Shown here piece by piece: positions 50,177 to 61,076 of a stretch of DNA of 64,000 nt. Position 1 is the first letter of the stretch. Each line of letters starts with the position of its first letter. A program made the position numbers and the translations under genes. Source of the DNA: Betaproteobacteria bacterium (GTDB lineage Bacteria > Pseudomonadota > Gammaproteobacteria > Burkholderiales > Casimicrobiaceae); the NCBI GenBank assembly GCA_027492485.1, contig JAPUER010000060.1, positions 109,915 to 173,914 on the forward strand, in the 5' to 3' direction. The notes beneath the pieces were generated by a model. That model ran no database searches, was not told the DNA's origin, and was given only the letters and a program-made list of their open reading frames with translations.

Positions 50177-50199
50177 CCTCTCCCGCGCCGCGGGAGAGG
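50177..50199. repeat. CCTCTCCCGCG perfect hairpin downstream of the fadB-type gene
   Basis: CCTCTCCCGCG and CGCGGGAGAGG form an 11-bp perfect stem with a single-base loop. It lies 10 nt after the stop of the FadB-type gene on the minus strand. There is no U-run. Hairpins of this style occur as REP-like units, and here it may protect or end the fadB transcript. Confidence 0.55.
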
Positions 50200-50208
50200 A
50201 AACCTGCA

Positions 50209-52302
<2,094 letters not shown>

Positions 52303-52520
52303 GGGAAAGCAGTCCTCCAGAAATGGTGCGTTTCGACGCTCCGATCTGCCGCCGCACGACGTGCGCCGACCGATCCGGGCATTCAGTCAGTTCGTGAGTT
52401 TACGTCGCCGGCGCTGCGCGTCATGTAGATGAGTGGCCTTTGGAGCGAGCGCACCAAACGCCCGGTCGCCGTGACTGGCGGCATCTGCGTTGACGGAAGC
52501 TGCGCTAATGTTTGCTGATT

Positions 52521-52931
52521 ATGAAAACCGTTTTCAAAGTCGACGTACAGTTCGGCGACTGCGATCCCGCCGGGATCGTGTTCTTTCCGAACTTTTCGAA
52601 ATGGATGGATGCTGCCTCGCTGCACTACTTCGTGAGCCACGGCGTACCCCCGTGGCGCGAACTGGTCAAAACCACCGGCATCATCGGCACGCCGCTGCTG
52701 GAGATCAACACCCGCTTCATGAAACCCGCCACCTATGGCGAAAGCATCGAAATCCACACTGAAATTACCGAATGGCGTCCGAAGGTGTTCATCATGCAGC
52801 ACATCGTGATGCGCGGCGAAACCCTTATCTGCGAAGGCACGGAGATTCGGGCCTTCTGCGTCCGCGACGGAGACCGGATGCGTGCGGTGGAGGTACCGGC
52901 CGAGATCAAGGCGAAGTGCGTGGCCGCGTAG
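52521..52931 (+). CDS. Hot-dog acyl-CoA thioesterase (4HBT/YbgC-like)
   Basis: The product has 136 aa from the ATG at 52521 (MKTVFKVDVQFGD). The 4-hydroxybenzoyl-CoA thioesterase family signature FGDCDPAGIVFFPNFSKWMD is intact, including the catalytic Asp in the GDCDPAG loop. It hydrolyses acyl- or aroyl-CoA. It is divergent from the fadB-type gene (start 52302), so the 218-nt gap between them may carry both promoters; nothing specific was recognised there. The substrate is uncertain. Confidence 0.9.
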   Translation: MKTVFKVDVQFGDCDPAGIVFFPNFSKWMDAASLHYFVSHGVPPWRELVKTTGIIGTPLLEINTRFMKPATYGESIEIHTEITEWRPKVFIMQHIVMRGETLICEGTEIRAFCVRDGDRMRAVEVPAEIKAKCVAA

Positions 52932-53333
52932 TGCGTAGTGTTGCGCGGCGTTCGACACACGCGCTGATTGCGGCCCCGTGCCTCGCGCCCGGCGCTTGGT
53001 TGCCGCTACCGGCAAACTCCGGGGAGTGCGGTGCGTGGTACCTCAATGCCAGCAGCGAGCCATCATCCATGGCGCCATTCCCAGTCAACGCCGTACACCA
53101 CGACAATGCGGCGGCTGCCCTGCCGCCACGGCCTTGTGCCGGAGATGGACGTTGCATGGCCGGCAGGGCGTGACTTTGCCTTATGATTATCGAGGGGTAA
53201 GAAAAGATTGCGAACGGGTCACATGCGGGTGATTGCATGCGGATCGCCGTGCACGTGTGACGCAACGTCGTTGGCAATGGTGATATCGCGCGGGCAGGCA
53301 CTCATCCGTTTGCTCAGTGCGGCGGAGTAGACC
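52932..53333. other. 402-nt gap before the c-di-GMP protein gene
   Basis: No gene, repeat or RNA was recognised here. The frames that stay open have no sensible protein composition. The last 20 nt carry the GGAG ribosome site for the downstream gene. The promoter for that gene should be in this stretch, but no convincing -35/-10 pair was found. Confidence 0.5.
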
Positions 53334-56300
53334 ATGGAATTTCCAGTTTTGCAGGCTGTCGGGGATCGCCGCGCTGGAGCTCGCCGGCGGACGCGCGTCC
53401 CGGTCGTGCTGGAGACTGCCGTTGCCGAATTCGACGCGGTCGCGGTCGACTTTTCGTCGTCCGGGATTCGTCTCGAATTTGCCGACCAACAGCCGCCGGC
53501 CGCTCTGGCAGAGTCGGTCGGTTTCGAAGTTCGCGTGCGCCCCCGGCTGGACGGCGAGACCTCTGCGCAGGCCGTGGGGTTAGGTCCGCTCGCTGCACGC
53601 GTCGTCCACGCATCGGATTCCTGCGTTGGCGTGGCCATACGTGCCCTGCCCGATGCCTGGCGTGCCTGCCTGGAAGCCGCGCCCAGTGTCATCGCCGCGC
53701 CGCGGCGGCAGCCCGCCGCGGTCGCCGCCGATACCGCGCCCGGGAATGCGGAATTCGCCGGACTGCGGTCACGTTGCCGCGCGATATTCGCCGCTTTCCT
53801 GCGCGACTTCGGCTCCGAAGCCCTCAGCATGACGACCGACCGGCTCGGCGCACTGGAGGGAGAGGCAAGCGTGTATTCCATGCGTAACGAGTACCTCACG
53901 GCCCGCACCGTGTTGTCGACACAAACGGCGCCTATTCTCGATCACTTCTGCGCAATGGCGTTGTTGCGCTTCGACCAGAACCAGGCGGTGAGCGACGACG
54001 CCAACGCAGCAGCGCCGGCGGATCTGCGGCTGATGCATGCCGACGAACTGGAAGACTATCTGGCAATCTCCGCCGTGATCAAGCAGTGTCACGAGGCGCT
54101 CGCCGCCAAACTCGACAGCGCGGAACTGCGCTTCAGTCGGCTGACCGGGCAACCGGTTGTCAGAGGGAAATCACCCTTCGCGCCGGAAGCAACATTGCGC
54201 GAGCTGCGCGCTGCCGTGACCATCGCCAAGCTCCCGGCTGCCGGTGGACGTTCCTTATGCCAAGTGCTTTCGATGATAACGCGGCAACGTGTCGAGACGT
54301 TGCTGGACGACATCGTTCGCACGCTGACCGCCGTGCCGCAAGCGACGCGCCCGGTGAGCACGCATGGCGTACGCGGGCGGGCCGCTAGCGGTCACCGGCG
54401 TGTCCCGCTGTCGGCACTGGCCACGGCGGACCCGGGGGCCCGCCAATTGGTGAGCGGTATGCGCGGCAAGTTGGATACGAACGCCGCGTCACCGGCCACG
54501 CGACCGCTTGGCGTGATCGATTCGCTGTCGCGGGCGGCGCACCGAGTCAACACCGGTCGCAGTCGTTTCGGCCCCGCACTGGTGGCGGCGGAGCCGCAAC
54601 CGCCCGCCGGAACGCCGGCATCTGTCGCCGAGCTTATGGGCGCGATCGGCGATCTGCCGTCGTCGACCGGTGCCGCCTTCAGCGAAACCACGATCGACGC
54701 AGTGCAGGACGCGCTCAAGGCACGAGCGGCGCAGTCGGGAACGGTGCAACCGATCGTGTCTGCTGCCCACGCGGAAGTATTGGCGACGTGTACACGCCTG
54801 TTTCAACGGGCCAGTCACGACTTTGGCGCTAACGGCGACATCGAGATATTGGTCAAGCGTCTCGAACAGACGCTGCTGAAGCTGGCGTTGCGCGACGGCG
54901 AGTTTCCCTCCTCGCCGCAGCATCCCGCGCGCAAGGTGCTCAATCTGATCGACCAGTACAACTTCGCCGCCGGAGACGATGGCAAGCTGCTGGACGGCAA
55001 GCTGAAACGCAACCTCGACGCCCTGGTGTCGCGCATTTGCGACCAGGCTGACAGCGATGCCGGTATCTTCGCGGTCGCGCAGCAAAGCATCGAGCAGGAC
55101 GTCGACTCCCTGCGTCGCGATCGTCGTGAGCGAGTCGACCGTATCGTCGAGGCGCTTGAAAGCCGCGACCGCGTGCGCGTCGCCCGTGCCGCCGTTGATC
55201 GCGTTTTCGCCCGCCGTCTGTCGGAGCGGAAACTGCCCAGACTCATGATCCGGTTGCTCGATGAGGTCTGCAGGCAGCACTGCATCCTCACTGCCCTGCG
55301 CTACGGCGACGCGTCGCAAGCATGGGCGGATGCGCTCCAGCTTGTTGAGCAGACGCTCACCGTCGCCGCAGCGGGGCTGGACGACCCCGCTACGCTTGCG
55401 CTTCGCAAGGCGCTGTACCGGGAAATCTCGACGGTGCTTCGCGAGGTGGTCAGCGACCGGCCTCTGCGCGACCGGTTTTCCGGGCAACTCGAGGCGTTGC
55501 TGATCGACGGCGATCCGGCAGTGATTGCCGACGCAGTGGTGGCGCCGAAGTTCGTCCCGCCGGACACCTCGCTGACTGCGAACGACGCGTCGCGCTTCGC
55601 CATGCAGTTGGGTGACTGGTGGGACATGCAGGTCGGGCAGCAACGCCTGCCTGTGCAATTGGTCTGGTGCAGTCGGGACACCGGTCATCTCGGTTTCGTC
55701 AATCGCGCGGCCACCAACAAGCTCGAAATGACGGCCGAAGAATTCGGCCGCCGGATGCGATCGAACCACTTGCGAGCACGCGAAAGTCTCGACGTTCCCC
55801 TGCTTGACCGCTCGGAAGCGAGCTTGCTCAACGACGCTTACGCCGACACCCTCGGTCGCAGCGAGCGCGATCCGGTAACCAATCTGCTGACACGGCGCGG
55901 CTTTCTGCGTCGCCTGGCCGAGGTCAACCAGCCCGGATCCGGCGGCTCCCATCATGCCGTTGTCCTGATCGAGTTCGACCAGTTGCGCGCCGTCGGAGCA
56001 TCCGCTGGGCTGGACGCGCTTGATGAGTTGACGAAGACGCTTGCCGACACCGTCAAGGCAAGCGCAGGGAACGACAGTTGCGTGGGAATCTATCGCGACG
56101 ATGTGTTCTCTGTTCTGTTGCCGCACCATGCGGCGTCGGCAGCCAATCGGGTCGCCCAGAACCTTTGCCGCAAATTGACGGACTTCACCTTCCCGTATCG
56201 GGAGCACGTTTTCCGCATCGGCGTTGCGGTGGGCGTGCTTGACTTCGATGCTGGGCAGCTGAGTACGGACGAGGTGTTGCGTCGCGCTGACGCTGCCTGC

Positions 56301-57170
56301 CTGGCAGCCGGGGCGGGTGGACGCAATCGGGTACAGCGGTACGAGCCGGGCAACGAAGACTTGCGTACCGAGGAGTTACGCCTGCAGTGGGTTGGCCGCG
56401 TCGAGTCCCTGCTTGATAGCGATGCCCTCTATCTCCGGGCGCAAATGCTGATGCCGATCAGCGCCGCAGCCGGCGAATTGCCGAGCTACGAGATTCTGCT
56501 CGGCATCGACGCACCCGGCGAGAAAATTTCGCCATACGAATTCGTCGCCGCCCTGCAGCGCCTCGGTCGTTCGCACGAGCTGGATCTCTGGGTGCTGCGT
56601 CACACCTTCGCGTGGTTGCGCGAAAACTGGGCCGTACTCGACGCCATTGAGAGCCTGTCGGTCAATTTGTCGGTGGCTTCCCTGACTCACCCGGCAGTGA
56701 TCTCCATGCTTCGCCAGGCGCTGGCCGACGCAAGTCTCCCGGCGCGGAAACTGGTGTTTGAAATCACGGAGAGCGCAGCAATCCAGAGCTTCGAAGCTGC
56801 CGAACGCTTCATTGTGGAAATGCGCCGTTTCGGCGTTGGTTTCTCGCTGGATGATTTTGGCAGCGGATTCACGTCATACGCGCATCTGAAGCGGTTGTCG
56901 GTCGACAAACTGAAAATTGACGGCAGCTACGTGGTCGACATGTGCGGCAATGCCAGCGATCTAGCCATTGTCAAATCGATGACGGACATCGCCCACACCC
57001 TTGGCATGCAGGTGATTGCCGAATGGGTCGAATCACCGCAAATTCTTGAAAAACTGATTGAGGTGGGCGTCGACTACGCCCAAGGCTATGCCGTGCACAA
57101 GCCGGTTCGGCTGTCGGAGTTGGTCGCGCCGCCGGATGTCACCGGAGACCAATCGCCAGCCGTTTCCTGA
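53334..57170 (+). CDS. PilZ-DUF1631-degenerate GGDEF-EAL c-di-GMP protein
   Basis: The product has 1278 aa. Residues about 15-115 look like a PilZ domain, with an RRRTR motif and DFSSSG. A long helical DUF1631-like region follows to about 800 (AIFAAFLRDFGSEALSM, PILDHFCAMALLRFDQNQ). A diguanylate-cyclase fold follows (PVTNLLTRRGFLRRL near 845), but the GGDEF motif is replaced by YRDDVF near 920, so synthesis is unlikely. The EAL domain (about 1045-1275) keeps SVNLSVASL, FEITESAAI, DDFGSGFTSYAHLK, KLKIDGSYV and YAQGYAVHKP. EAL itself reads EIL, and its following Arg is Gly. Phosphodiesterase activity is plausible. GGAG precedes the ATG. The protein is probably cytoplasmic. Confidence 0.9.
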   Translation: MEFPVLQAVGDRRAGARRRTRVPVVLETAVAEFDAVAVDFSSSGIRLEFADQQPPAALAESVGFEVRVRPRLDGETSAQAVGLGPLAARVVHASDSCVGVAIRALPDAWRACLEAAPSVIAAPRRQPAAVAADTAPGNAEFAGLRSRCRAIFAAFLRDFGSEALSMTTDRLGALEGEASVYSMRNEYLTARTVLSTQTAPILDHFCAMALLRFDQNQAVSDDANAAAPADLRLMHADELEDYLAISAVIKQCHEALAAKLDSAELRFSRLTGQPVVRGKSPFAPEATLRELRAAVTIAKLPAAGGRSLCQVLSMITRQRVETLLDDIVRTLTAVPQATRPVSTHGVRGRAASGHRRVPLSALATADPGARQLVSGMRGKLDTNAASPATRPLGVIDSLSRAAHRVNTGRSRFGPALVAAEPQPPAGTPASVAELMGAIGDLPSSTGAAFSETTIDAVQDALKARAAQSGTVQPIVSAAHAEVLATCTRLFQRASHDFGANGDIEILVKRLEQTLLKLALRDGEFPSSPQHPARKVLNLIDQYNFAAGDDGKLLDGKLKRNLDALVSRICDQADSDAGIFAVAQQSIEQDVDSLRRDRRERVDRIVEALESRDRVRVARAAVDRVFARRLSERKLPRLMIRLLDEVCRQHCILTALRYGDASQAWADALQLVEQTLTVAAAGLDDPATLALRKALYREISTVLREVVSDRPLRDRFSGQLEALLIDGDPAVIADAVVAPKFVPPDTSLTANDASRFAMQLGDWWDMQVGQQRLPVQLVWCSRDTGHLGFVNRAATNKLEMTAEEFGRRMRSNHLRARESLDVPLLDRSEASLLNDAYADTLGRSERDPVTNLLTRRGFLRRLAEVNQPGSGGSHHAVVLIEFDQLRAVGASAGLDALDELTKTLADTVKASAGNDSCVGIYRDDVFSVLLPHHAASAANRVAQNLCRKLTDFTFPYREHVFRIGVAVGVLDFDAGQLSTDEVLRRADAACLAAGAGGRNRVQRYEPGNEDLRTEELRLQWVGRVESLLDSDALYLRAQMLMPISAAAGELPSYEILLGIDAPGEKISPYEFVAALQRLGRSHELDLWVLRHTFAWLRENWAVLDAIESLSVNLSVASLTHPAVISMLRQALADASLPARKLVFEITESAAIQSFEAAERFIVEMRRFGVGFSLDDFGSGFTSYAHLKRLSVDKLKIDGSYVVDMCGNASDLAIVKSMTDIAHTLGMQVIAEWVESPQILEKLIEVGVDYAQGYAVHKPVRLSELVAPPDVTGDQSPAVS

Positions 57171-57186
57171 GCGGCGGGCCGTTGCG

Positions 57187-57903
57187 TCAGACTTCCAGCC
57201 ATTCCTTGCGGATATTGACGTCGGCCTTCAATTCGGCAGGTGTGCCTTCGAATACGATACGGCGGTCGCCCATCACGTAGACGCGGTCGGAAATCTGTAG
57301 TGCGATAGCGAGTTTCTGCTCGACCAGCACCACGCTGATGCCGCGACGCTTCAGCTCCTTGAGGTATTCCGCCACCAGTTGCACGATGGCCGGCGCCAGT
57401 CCCTCCGTCGGCTCGTCGATCATGATCAGATCGGGGTCGCCCATCAGCGTGCGGCACAGCGTCAGCATCTGCTGCTCGCCGCCCGAGAGCACGCCGGCCT
57501 CGGTGTTCTGTCGCTCGCGTAGCCGCGGAAACATTCTGTACATGTCCTCGAACGACCAGCGGCTTGGCTTCGTGCCGCCTTTCTCGCCAAGCATCAGGTT
57601 CTGGTGCACGGTCAGCTTCGGGAAGATATCGCGGCTCTCCGGCACGTAGCCCAGTCCGAGATGCGCAATCTCATAGGCCTTGCGGCCGAGAATGTTCTTG
57701 CCGCGCCAGAGCACTTCGCCACGATTGTCGACCATGCCCATGATCGCCTTTACCGTCGTCGAACGGCCGGCACCGTTGCGGCCGAGTAGCGCGACGATTT
57801 CGCCCTCCTTCACGTGCAGATTGACGCCCTGCAGGATGTGGCTCTTGCCGTAGAAAGCGTGCAGCTCCCTGACTTCGAGCGCGATGTTGTCGTTACCGGC
57901 CAT
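57187..57903 (-). CDS. livF: LivF, branched-chain amino acid ABC transporter ATPase
   Basis: This is the 238-aa second ATPase of a LivFGMHK-type importer. The signature LSGGEQQMLTLCRTLM, Walker B LIMIDEPTEGLAP and a C-terminal VLVEQKLAIALQISDRVYVM are all present. Walker A reads GRNGAGRST: the usual invariant Lys is Arg. Its ATG overlaps the livG stop as TGATG. It ends 16 nt from the stop of the convergent c-di-GMP gene. A Lys-to-Arg Walker A would normally reduce ATP hydrolysis, although Arg may be a recurrent variant in this subfamily. Confidence 0.93.
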   Translation of the reverse strand: MAGNDNIALEVRELHAFYGKSHILQGVNLHVKEGEIVALLGRNGAGRSTTVKAIMGMVDNRGEVLWRGKNILGRKAYEIAHLGLGYVPESRDIFPKLTVHQNLMLGEKGGTKPSRWSFEDMYRMFPRLRERQNTEAGVLSGGEQQMLTLCRTLMGDPDLIMIDEPTEGLAPAIVQLVAEYLKELKRRGISVVLVEQKLAIALQISDRVYVMGDRRIVFEGTPAELKADVNIRKEWLEV

Positions 57904-58682
57904 CAGTGCGCCCCTTCCGATTCAAGTACCGCGCCGAGATAGGCCTCTTTCACTTTCGGATCGGCGCGCACGCGGTCCGGCGTGTCGAAGGCGATCACTT
58001 CGCCGTAAACCAGCACCGCAATGCGGTCGGCGAGACCGAACACGACTCCCATGTCGTGCTCGACGGTCAGCAAGGTCTTGCCGACCGTCACGTTGCGGAT
58101 CAGGTGCACGAAGCGGTCGGTCTCGGAGTGGCTCATGCCCGCCGTCGGCTCGTCAAGCAGGATGACGTCGCCGCCGCCGGCGATAGTGATACCGATCTCC
58201 AGCGCGCGCTGCTCGGAGTAGGTCAGCAGCGAGGCAGGCACATCGCGTCGCCGCTTGAGTTCGATCGAGGCCATCAGCGCCTCGGTACGGTCGTTGAGCT
58301 CGGTCAGCTTCGACAGCGGCTTCCAGAAGCTGTATTTCTGGCCGCTGGCGTAGAGCGCGGCCGCACGCAGGTTTTCGAAAACCGACAGGCGGGAAAAAAT
58401 ATTGGTAATCTGGAAACTGCGTGCCAGACCGCGGCGACTGATCTCGTAGGGCCGTCTGCCCACGATGTCCTCACCGTTCAACCGGATGCTGCCGCTGCTG
58501 GGCTCGAAGCGGCCGCTGATCAGATTGAACAGCGTGCTCTTGCCGGCACCGTTCGGCCCGATCACGGCGACGCGTTCGCCCTTCCTCACCGCAAGATCGA
58601 CACCACGGATGATTTCGGTCTTGCCAAAGCGTTTGGTCACTGCCGAGAGTTCGAGTGCGATGGGCGTATTGGGCTGACTCAT
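57903..58682 (-). CDS. livG: LivG, branched-chain amino acid ABC transporter ATPase
   Basis: The product has 259 aa from the ATG at 58682, overlapping the livM stop as ATGA. Walker A IGPNGAGKSTLFNLISG is canonical. The typical LivG loop ISRRGLARSFQITNIFSRLS and the Walker B ILLDEPTAGMSHSET follow, but the signature motif reads LTYSEQRALEIGI, with Tyr-Ser in place of the usual Ser-His/Gly. It pairs with LivF to energise the LivHM pore in the cytoplasm. Confidence 0.95.
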   Translation of the reverse strand: MSQPNTPIALELSAVTKRFGKTEIIRGVDLAVRKGERVAVIGPNGAGKSTLFNLISGRFEPSSGSIRLNGEDIVGRRPYEISRRGLARSFQITNIFSRLSVFENLRAAALYASGQKYSFWKPLSKLTELNDRTEALMASIELKRRRDVPASLLTYSEQRALEIGITIAGGGDVILLDEPTAGMSHSETDRFVHLIRNVTVGKTLLTVEHDMGVVFGLADRIAVLVYGEVIAFDTPDRVRADPKVKEAYLGAVLESEGAH

Positions 58683-59992
58683 ACGATGGCTGCCTCCGCC
58701 TTCTTGATCGCCTCGGCGATGCGTTCCTCGCCGTCGTCCCACACTTTCCTAAACTTGCGGCGCCAGACCTCGAAGCCGAAGCCGCCGATCAACAATACCG
58801 CGATGGCGGTCGCCCACGACACCGCGCTCGCCGCATCGAGCGGGATCTTCGCCACCGTCAATGCCGTACCGGAGCCGGCCGCTACCTGAATCTGGTAGGC
58901 CATCTCGACGACCGCGGCAAAGCCCCACAGCGCGATCAGGCCAAAAAACAGCATGCCGGCATAAGGCCAGCGCATCTTGCGCCACTCGCCATACTTCACG
59001 CGGCGCAGGTTGAGCATGATCAGGGCGGAGAACCCGCCTGGTGCGTACACCACCATGATCAGGAACACGATGCCGACGTAGAGCTGCCAGGCCTTGGTGA
59101 ATTCGGACAGCACGACCAGCGCGAAGATCAGCAGGATCGAACCAATGATCGGCCCGAAGAAGAAACCAACACCGCCGAGGAAGGTGAACAGCAGGTAACC
59201 TCCGGAACGCACACCATGCAGCAGATCGGCCGTGGCGGCCTCGACGTTGATCGCCGTCAGGCCACCCGCGATACCGGCAAAGAAGCTCGATGCCATGACG
59301 ATCAGGTAACGCACCCAGCGGGTGTCGTAGCCCACGAATTCGGCCCGCTCGGCGTTGTCGCGCACCGCATTGGCGATGCGGCCCAGCGGCGTCTGCGTGA
59401 AGGCGTACATCGCCGCCGTACAGACGAACAGGTAAATCGCGATCAGGTAGTACACCTGAATCTGCGGCCCGAACGTCAGCCCGAGATCTTTCAGCCAGCC
59501 TTCTCCCGCAGTACGGTTGGCGTTGATGCCCGCCTCGCCGCCAAAGAACTCGGGGAACATCAACGCCGCTGCAAAAACCAGTTCACCGACGCCGAGCGTG
59601 ATCATCGAGAACGGCGTACCGGCCTTGCGCGTCGTCACATACCCAAGCAAGGCACCAAACACCAGACCGGCCAATCCCCCAACCAGCGGAATCATCCACA
59701 TCGGCAGCCACCAGCCGCCGGCAACCTTGTTCATCGCGTGAATGGCAACGAAGGTGCCGAGACCGGTGTAAACGGCGTGGCCGAACGAGAGCATGCCCGC
59801 CTGGCCGAGCAGCATGTTGTAGCTCATGCAGGCGATGGCGGCGATACCGGTCAGGCACAGCAGCGTCAGCGCGAAGCTCGATTGGGCAGCCAGCGGCAGC
59901 AGCAGAAGGATTACCGCAAACGCACTCCAGACGACGATGCGGACGCCGTTGAGCGGCTTGAAATGCAGAGGCTTCAGGGCGGTGCTACTCAT
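58679..59992 (-). CDS. livM: LivM, branched-chain amino acid ABC permease
   Basis: This 437-aa polytopic permease is longer than many LivM proteins because of an N-terminal extension and a late extra helix region (MRWPYAGMLFFGLIALWGFA) with a charged C-terminal tail. The permease core is clear: YNMLLGQAGMLSFGHAVYTG, MITLGVGELVFAAALMF, and AGIAGGLTAINVEAATADLL. It overlaps livH by 8 nt. Inner membrane. Confidence 0.94.
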   Translation of the reverse strand: MSSTALKPLHFKPLNGVRIVVWSAFAVILLLLPLAAQSSFALTLLCLTGIAAIACMSYNMLLGQAGMLSFGHAVYTGLGTFVAIHAMNKVAGGWWLPMWMIPLVGGLAGLVFGALLGYVTTRKAGTPFSMITLGVGELVFAAALMFPEFFGGEAGINANRTAGEGWLKDLGLTFGPQIQVYYLIAIYLFVCTAAMYAFTQTPLGRIANAVRDNAERAEFVGYDTRWVRYLIVMASSFFAGIAGGLTAINVEAATADLLHGVRSGGYLLFTFLGGVGFFFGPIIGSILLIFALVVLSEFTKAWQLYVGIVFLIMVVYAPGGFSALIMLNLRRVKYGEWRKMRWPYAGMLFFGLIALWGFAAVVEMAYQIQVAAGSGTALTVAKIPLDAASAVSWATAIAVLLIGGFGFEVWRRKFRKVWDDGEERIAEAIKKAEAAIV

Positions 59993-60932
59993 CGCGCGTC
60001 CCCATGATGCCCTTCGGTCGCACGATCAGCATCACCACCAGCAGCAGATAGGGCAGGATCGGCGCGACCTGCGAAAGTTTGAGTTTCCACACCGGGTAGC
60101 CAAACGTTTCTGGCGTCACTTCGATGCCGAGCGCCTGAAAGCCGCCGATGAACGACCAGTCGAGGCCAACGGCGAAGGTCTGCATCAGGCCAATCAGCAG
60201 CGACGCGATCAGCGCACCGCCCAGCGAGCCCATGCCGCCGACGACGACCACCACGAAGATGATTGCGCCAACGGCCTGCGCCATACCCGGCTCGGTGATG
60301 AAGGCGTTGCCGCCGATCACCCCGGCAAGTCCCGCCAGCGCACAACCGCCGGCAAATACCAGCGCGAACACGCGCGGTACGTTGTGGCCGAGCGCCTCGG
60401 TGGTCTCGGGATGCGTCAACGCCGCCTGAATGACCAGCCCGATGCGCGTTTTCTTGAGCACCAGAAACAGGCTCGCCAGCATGCCGATGGCGACGAACAT
60501 CATGAACGCCCTGTACTCCGGAAACGATGCGTTGTACAGCTTGAACAGCGCGCCATCGAGCCCCGCCGGCACCTTGTAGTCAACTGGCGTGCGGCCCCAG
60601 ATCAGTTGCACGATTTCGAGGACGACGAAGGACAGCCCGAACGTCACCAGCAGTTCCGCGACGTGGCCGAACTTATGCGTTTTGCGCAATACGGTACGTT
60701 CGAAGATGCCTCCCAACACGGCCACCAGCATTGGCGCAACGACGAACGCGACCCAGAAATTCGTCCATTCGGAAACCTGGTATGCCAAATACGCGCCCAG
60801 CATGTAGAAGCTGGCATGGGCGAAGTTGAGCACCCCCATCATCGAGAAGATGAGCGTCAATCCGGCGGACAGCATGAACAGCAGGAGCCCGTAGCTCACT
60901 CCGTTCAGCACTGACATGACGAAAAATTCCAA
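59985..60932 (-). CDS. livH: LivH, branched-chain amino acid ABC permease
   Basis: The 315-aa permease begins FVMSVLNGVSYGLLLFMLSA and shows the LivH features GLTLIFSMMGVLNFAHASFY, MLGAYLAYQ, LAGLAGVIGG and VVVVGGMGSLGGALIASLLI. Eight or so membrane helices are apparent. It is the first gene of the livHMGF overlap series and lies 144 nt downstream of livK, beyond a terminator hairpin. Confidence 0.95.
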   Translation of the reverse strand: MEFFVMSVLNGVSYGLLLFMLSAGLTLIFSMMGVLNFAHASFYMLGAYLAYQVSEWTNFWVAFVVAPMLVAVLGGIFERTVLRKTHKFGHVAELLVTFGLSFVVLEIVQLIWGRTPVDYKVPAGLDGALFKLYNASFPEYRAFMMFVAIGMLASLFLVLKKTRIGLVIQAALTHPETTEALGHNVPRVFALVFAGGCALAGLAGVIGGNAFITEPGMAQAVGAIIFVVVVVGGMGSLGGALIASLLIGLMQTFAVGLDWSFIGGFQALGIEVTPETFGYPVWKLKLSQVAPILPYLLLVVMLIVRPKGIMGTRDE

Positions 60933-61017
60933 GCTAAGCCCCTTCGCGCCGTCGGACCATTTCGGAAAATAGAGTTTAGACCGCAGGCATGCGGTCGGCC
61001 AGAGTCAAGACGAAAAT

Positions 61018-61050
61018 AAAGCCACGGCGGAAACGTCCTGCCGTGGCTTT
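61018..61050 (-). terminator. Rho-independent terminator after livK
   Basis: AAAGCCACGGC and GCCGTGGCTTT form an 11-bp perfect stem with an 11-nt loop. On the minus strand TTTATTTTCG follows. It lies 27 nt after the livK stop. It should end most livK transcripts and let the binding protein be made in excess over livHMGF. Confidence 0.85.
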
Positions 61051-61076
61051 GTCGGCGATTGCCGGTCAGCGCGAAA

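Noticed and set aside
53440-53465. GTCGACTTTT inside the c-di-GMP protein gene as a sixth element copy
   Set aside because: It is plain coding sequence. No AAAAAGCTG or CAGCTTTTT box lies about 55 nt to either side.
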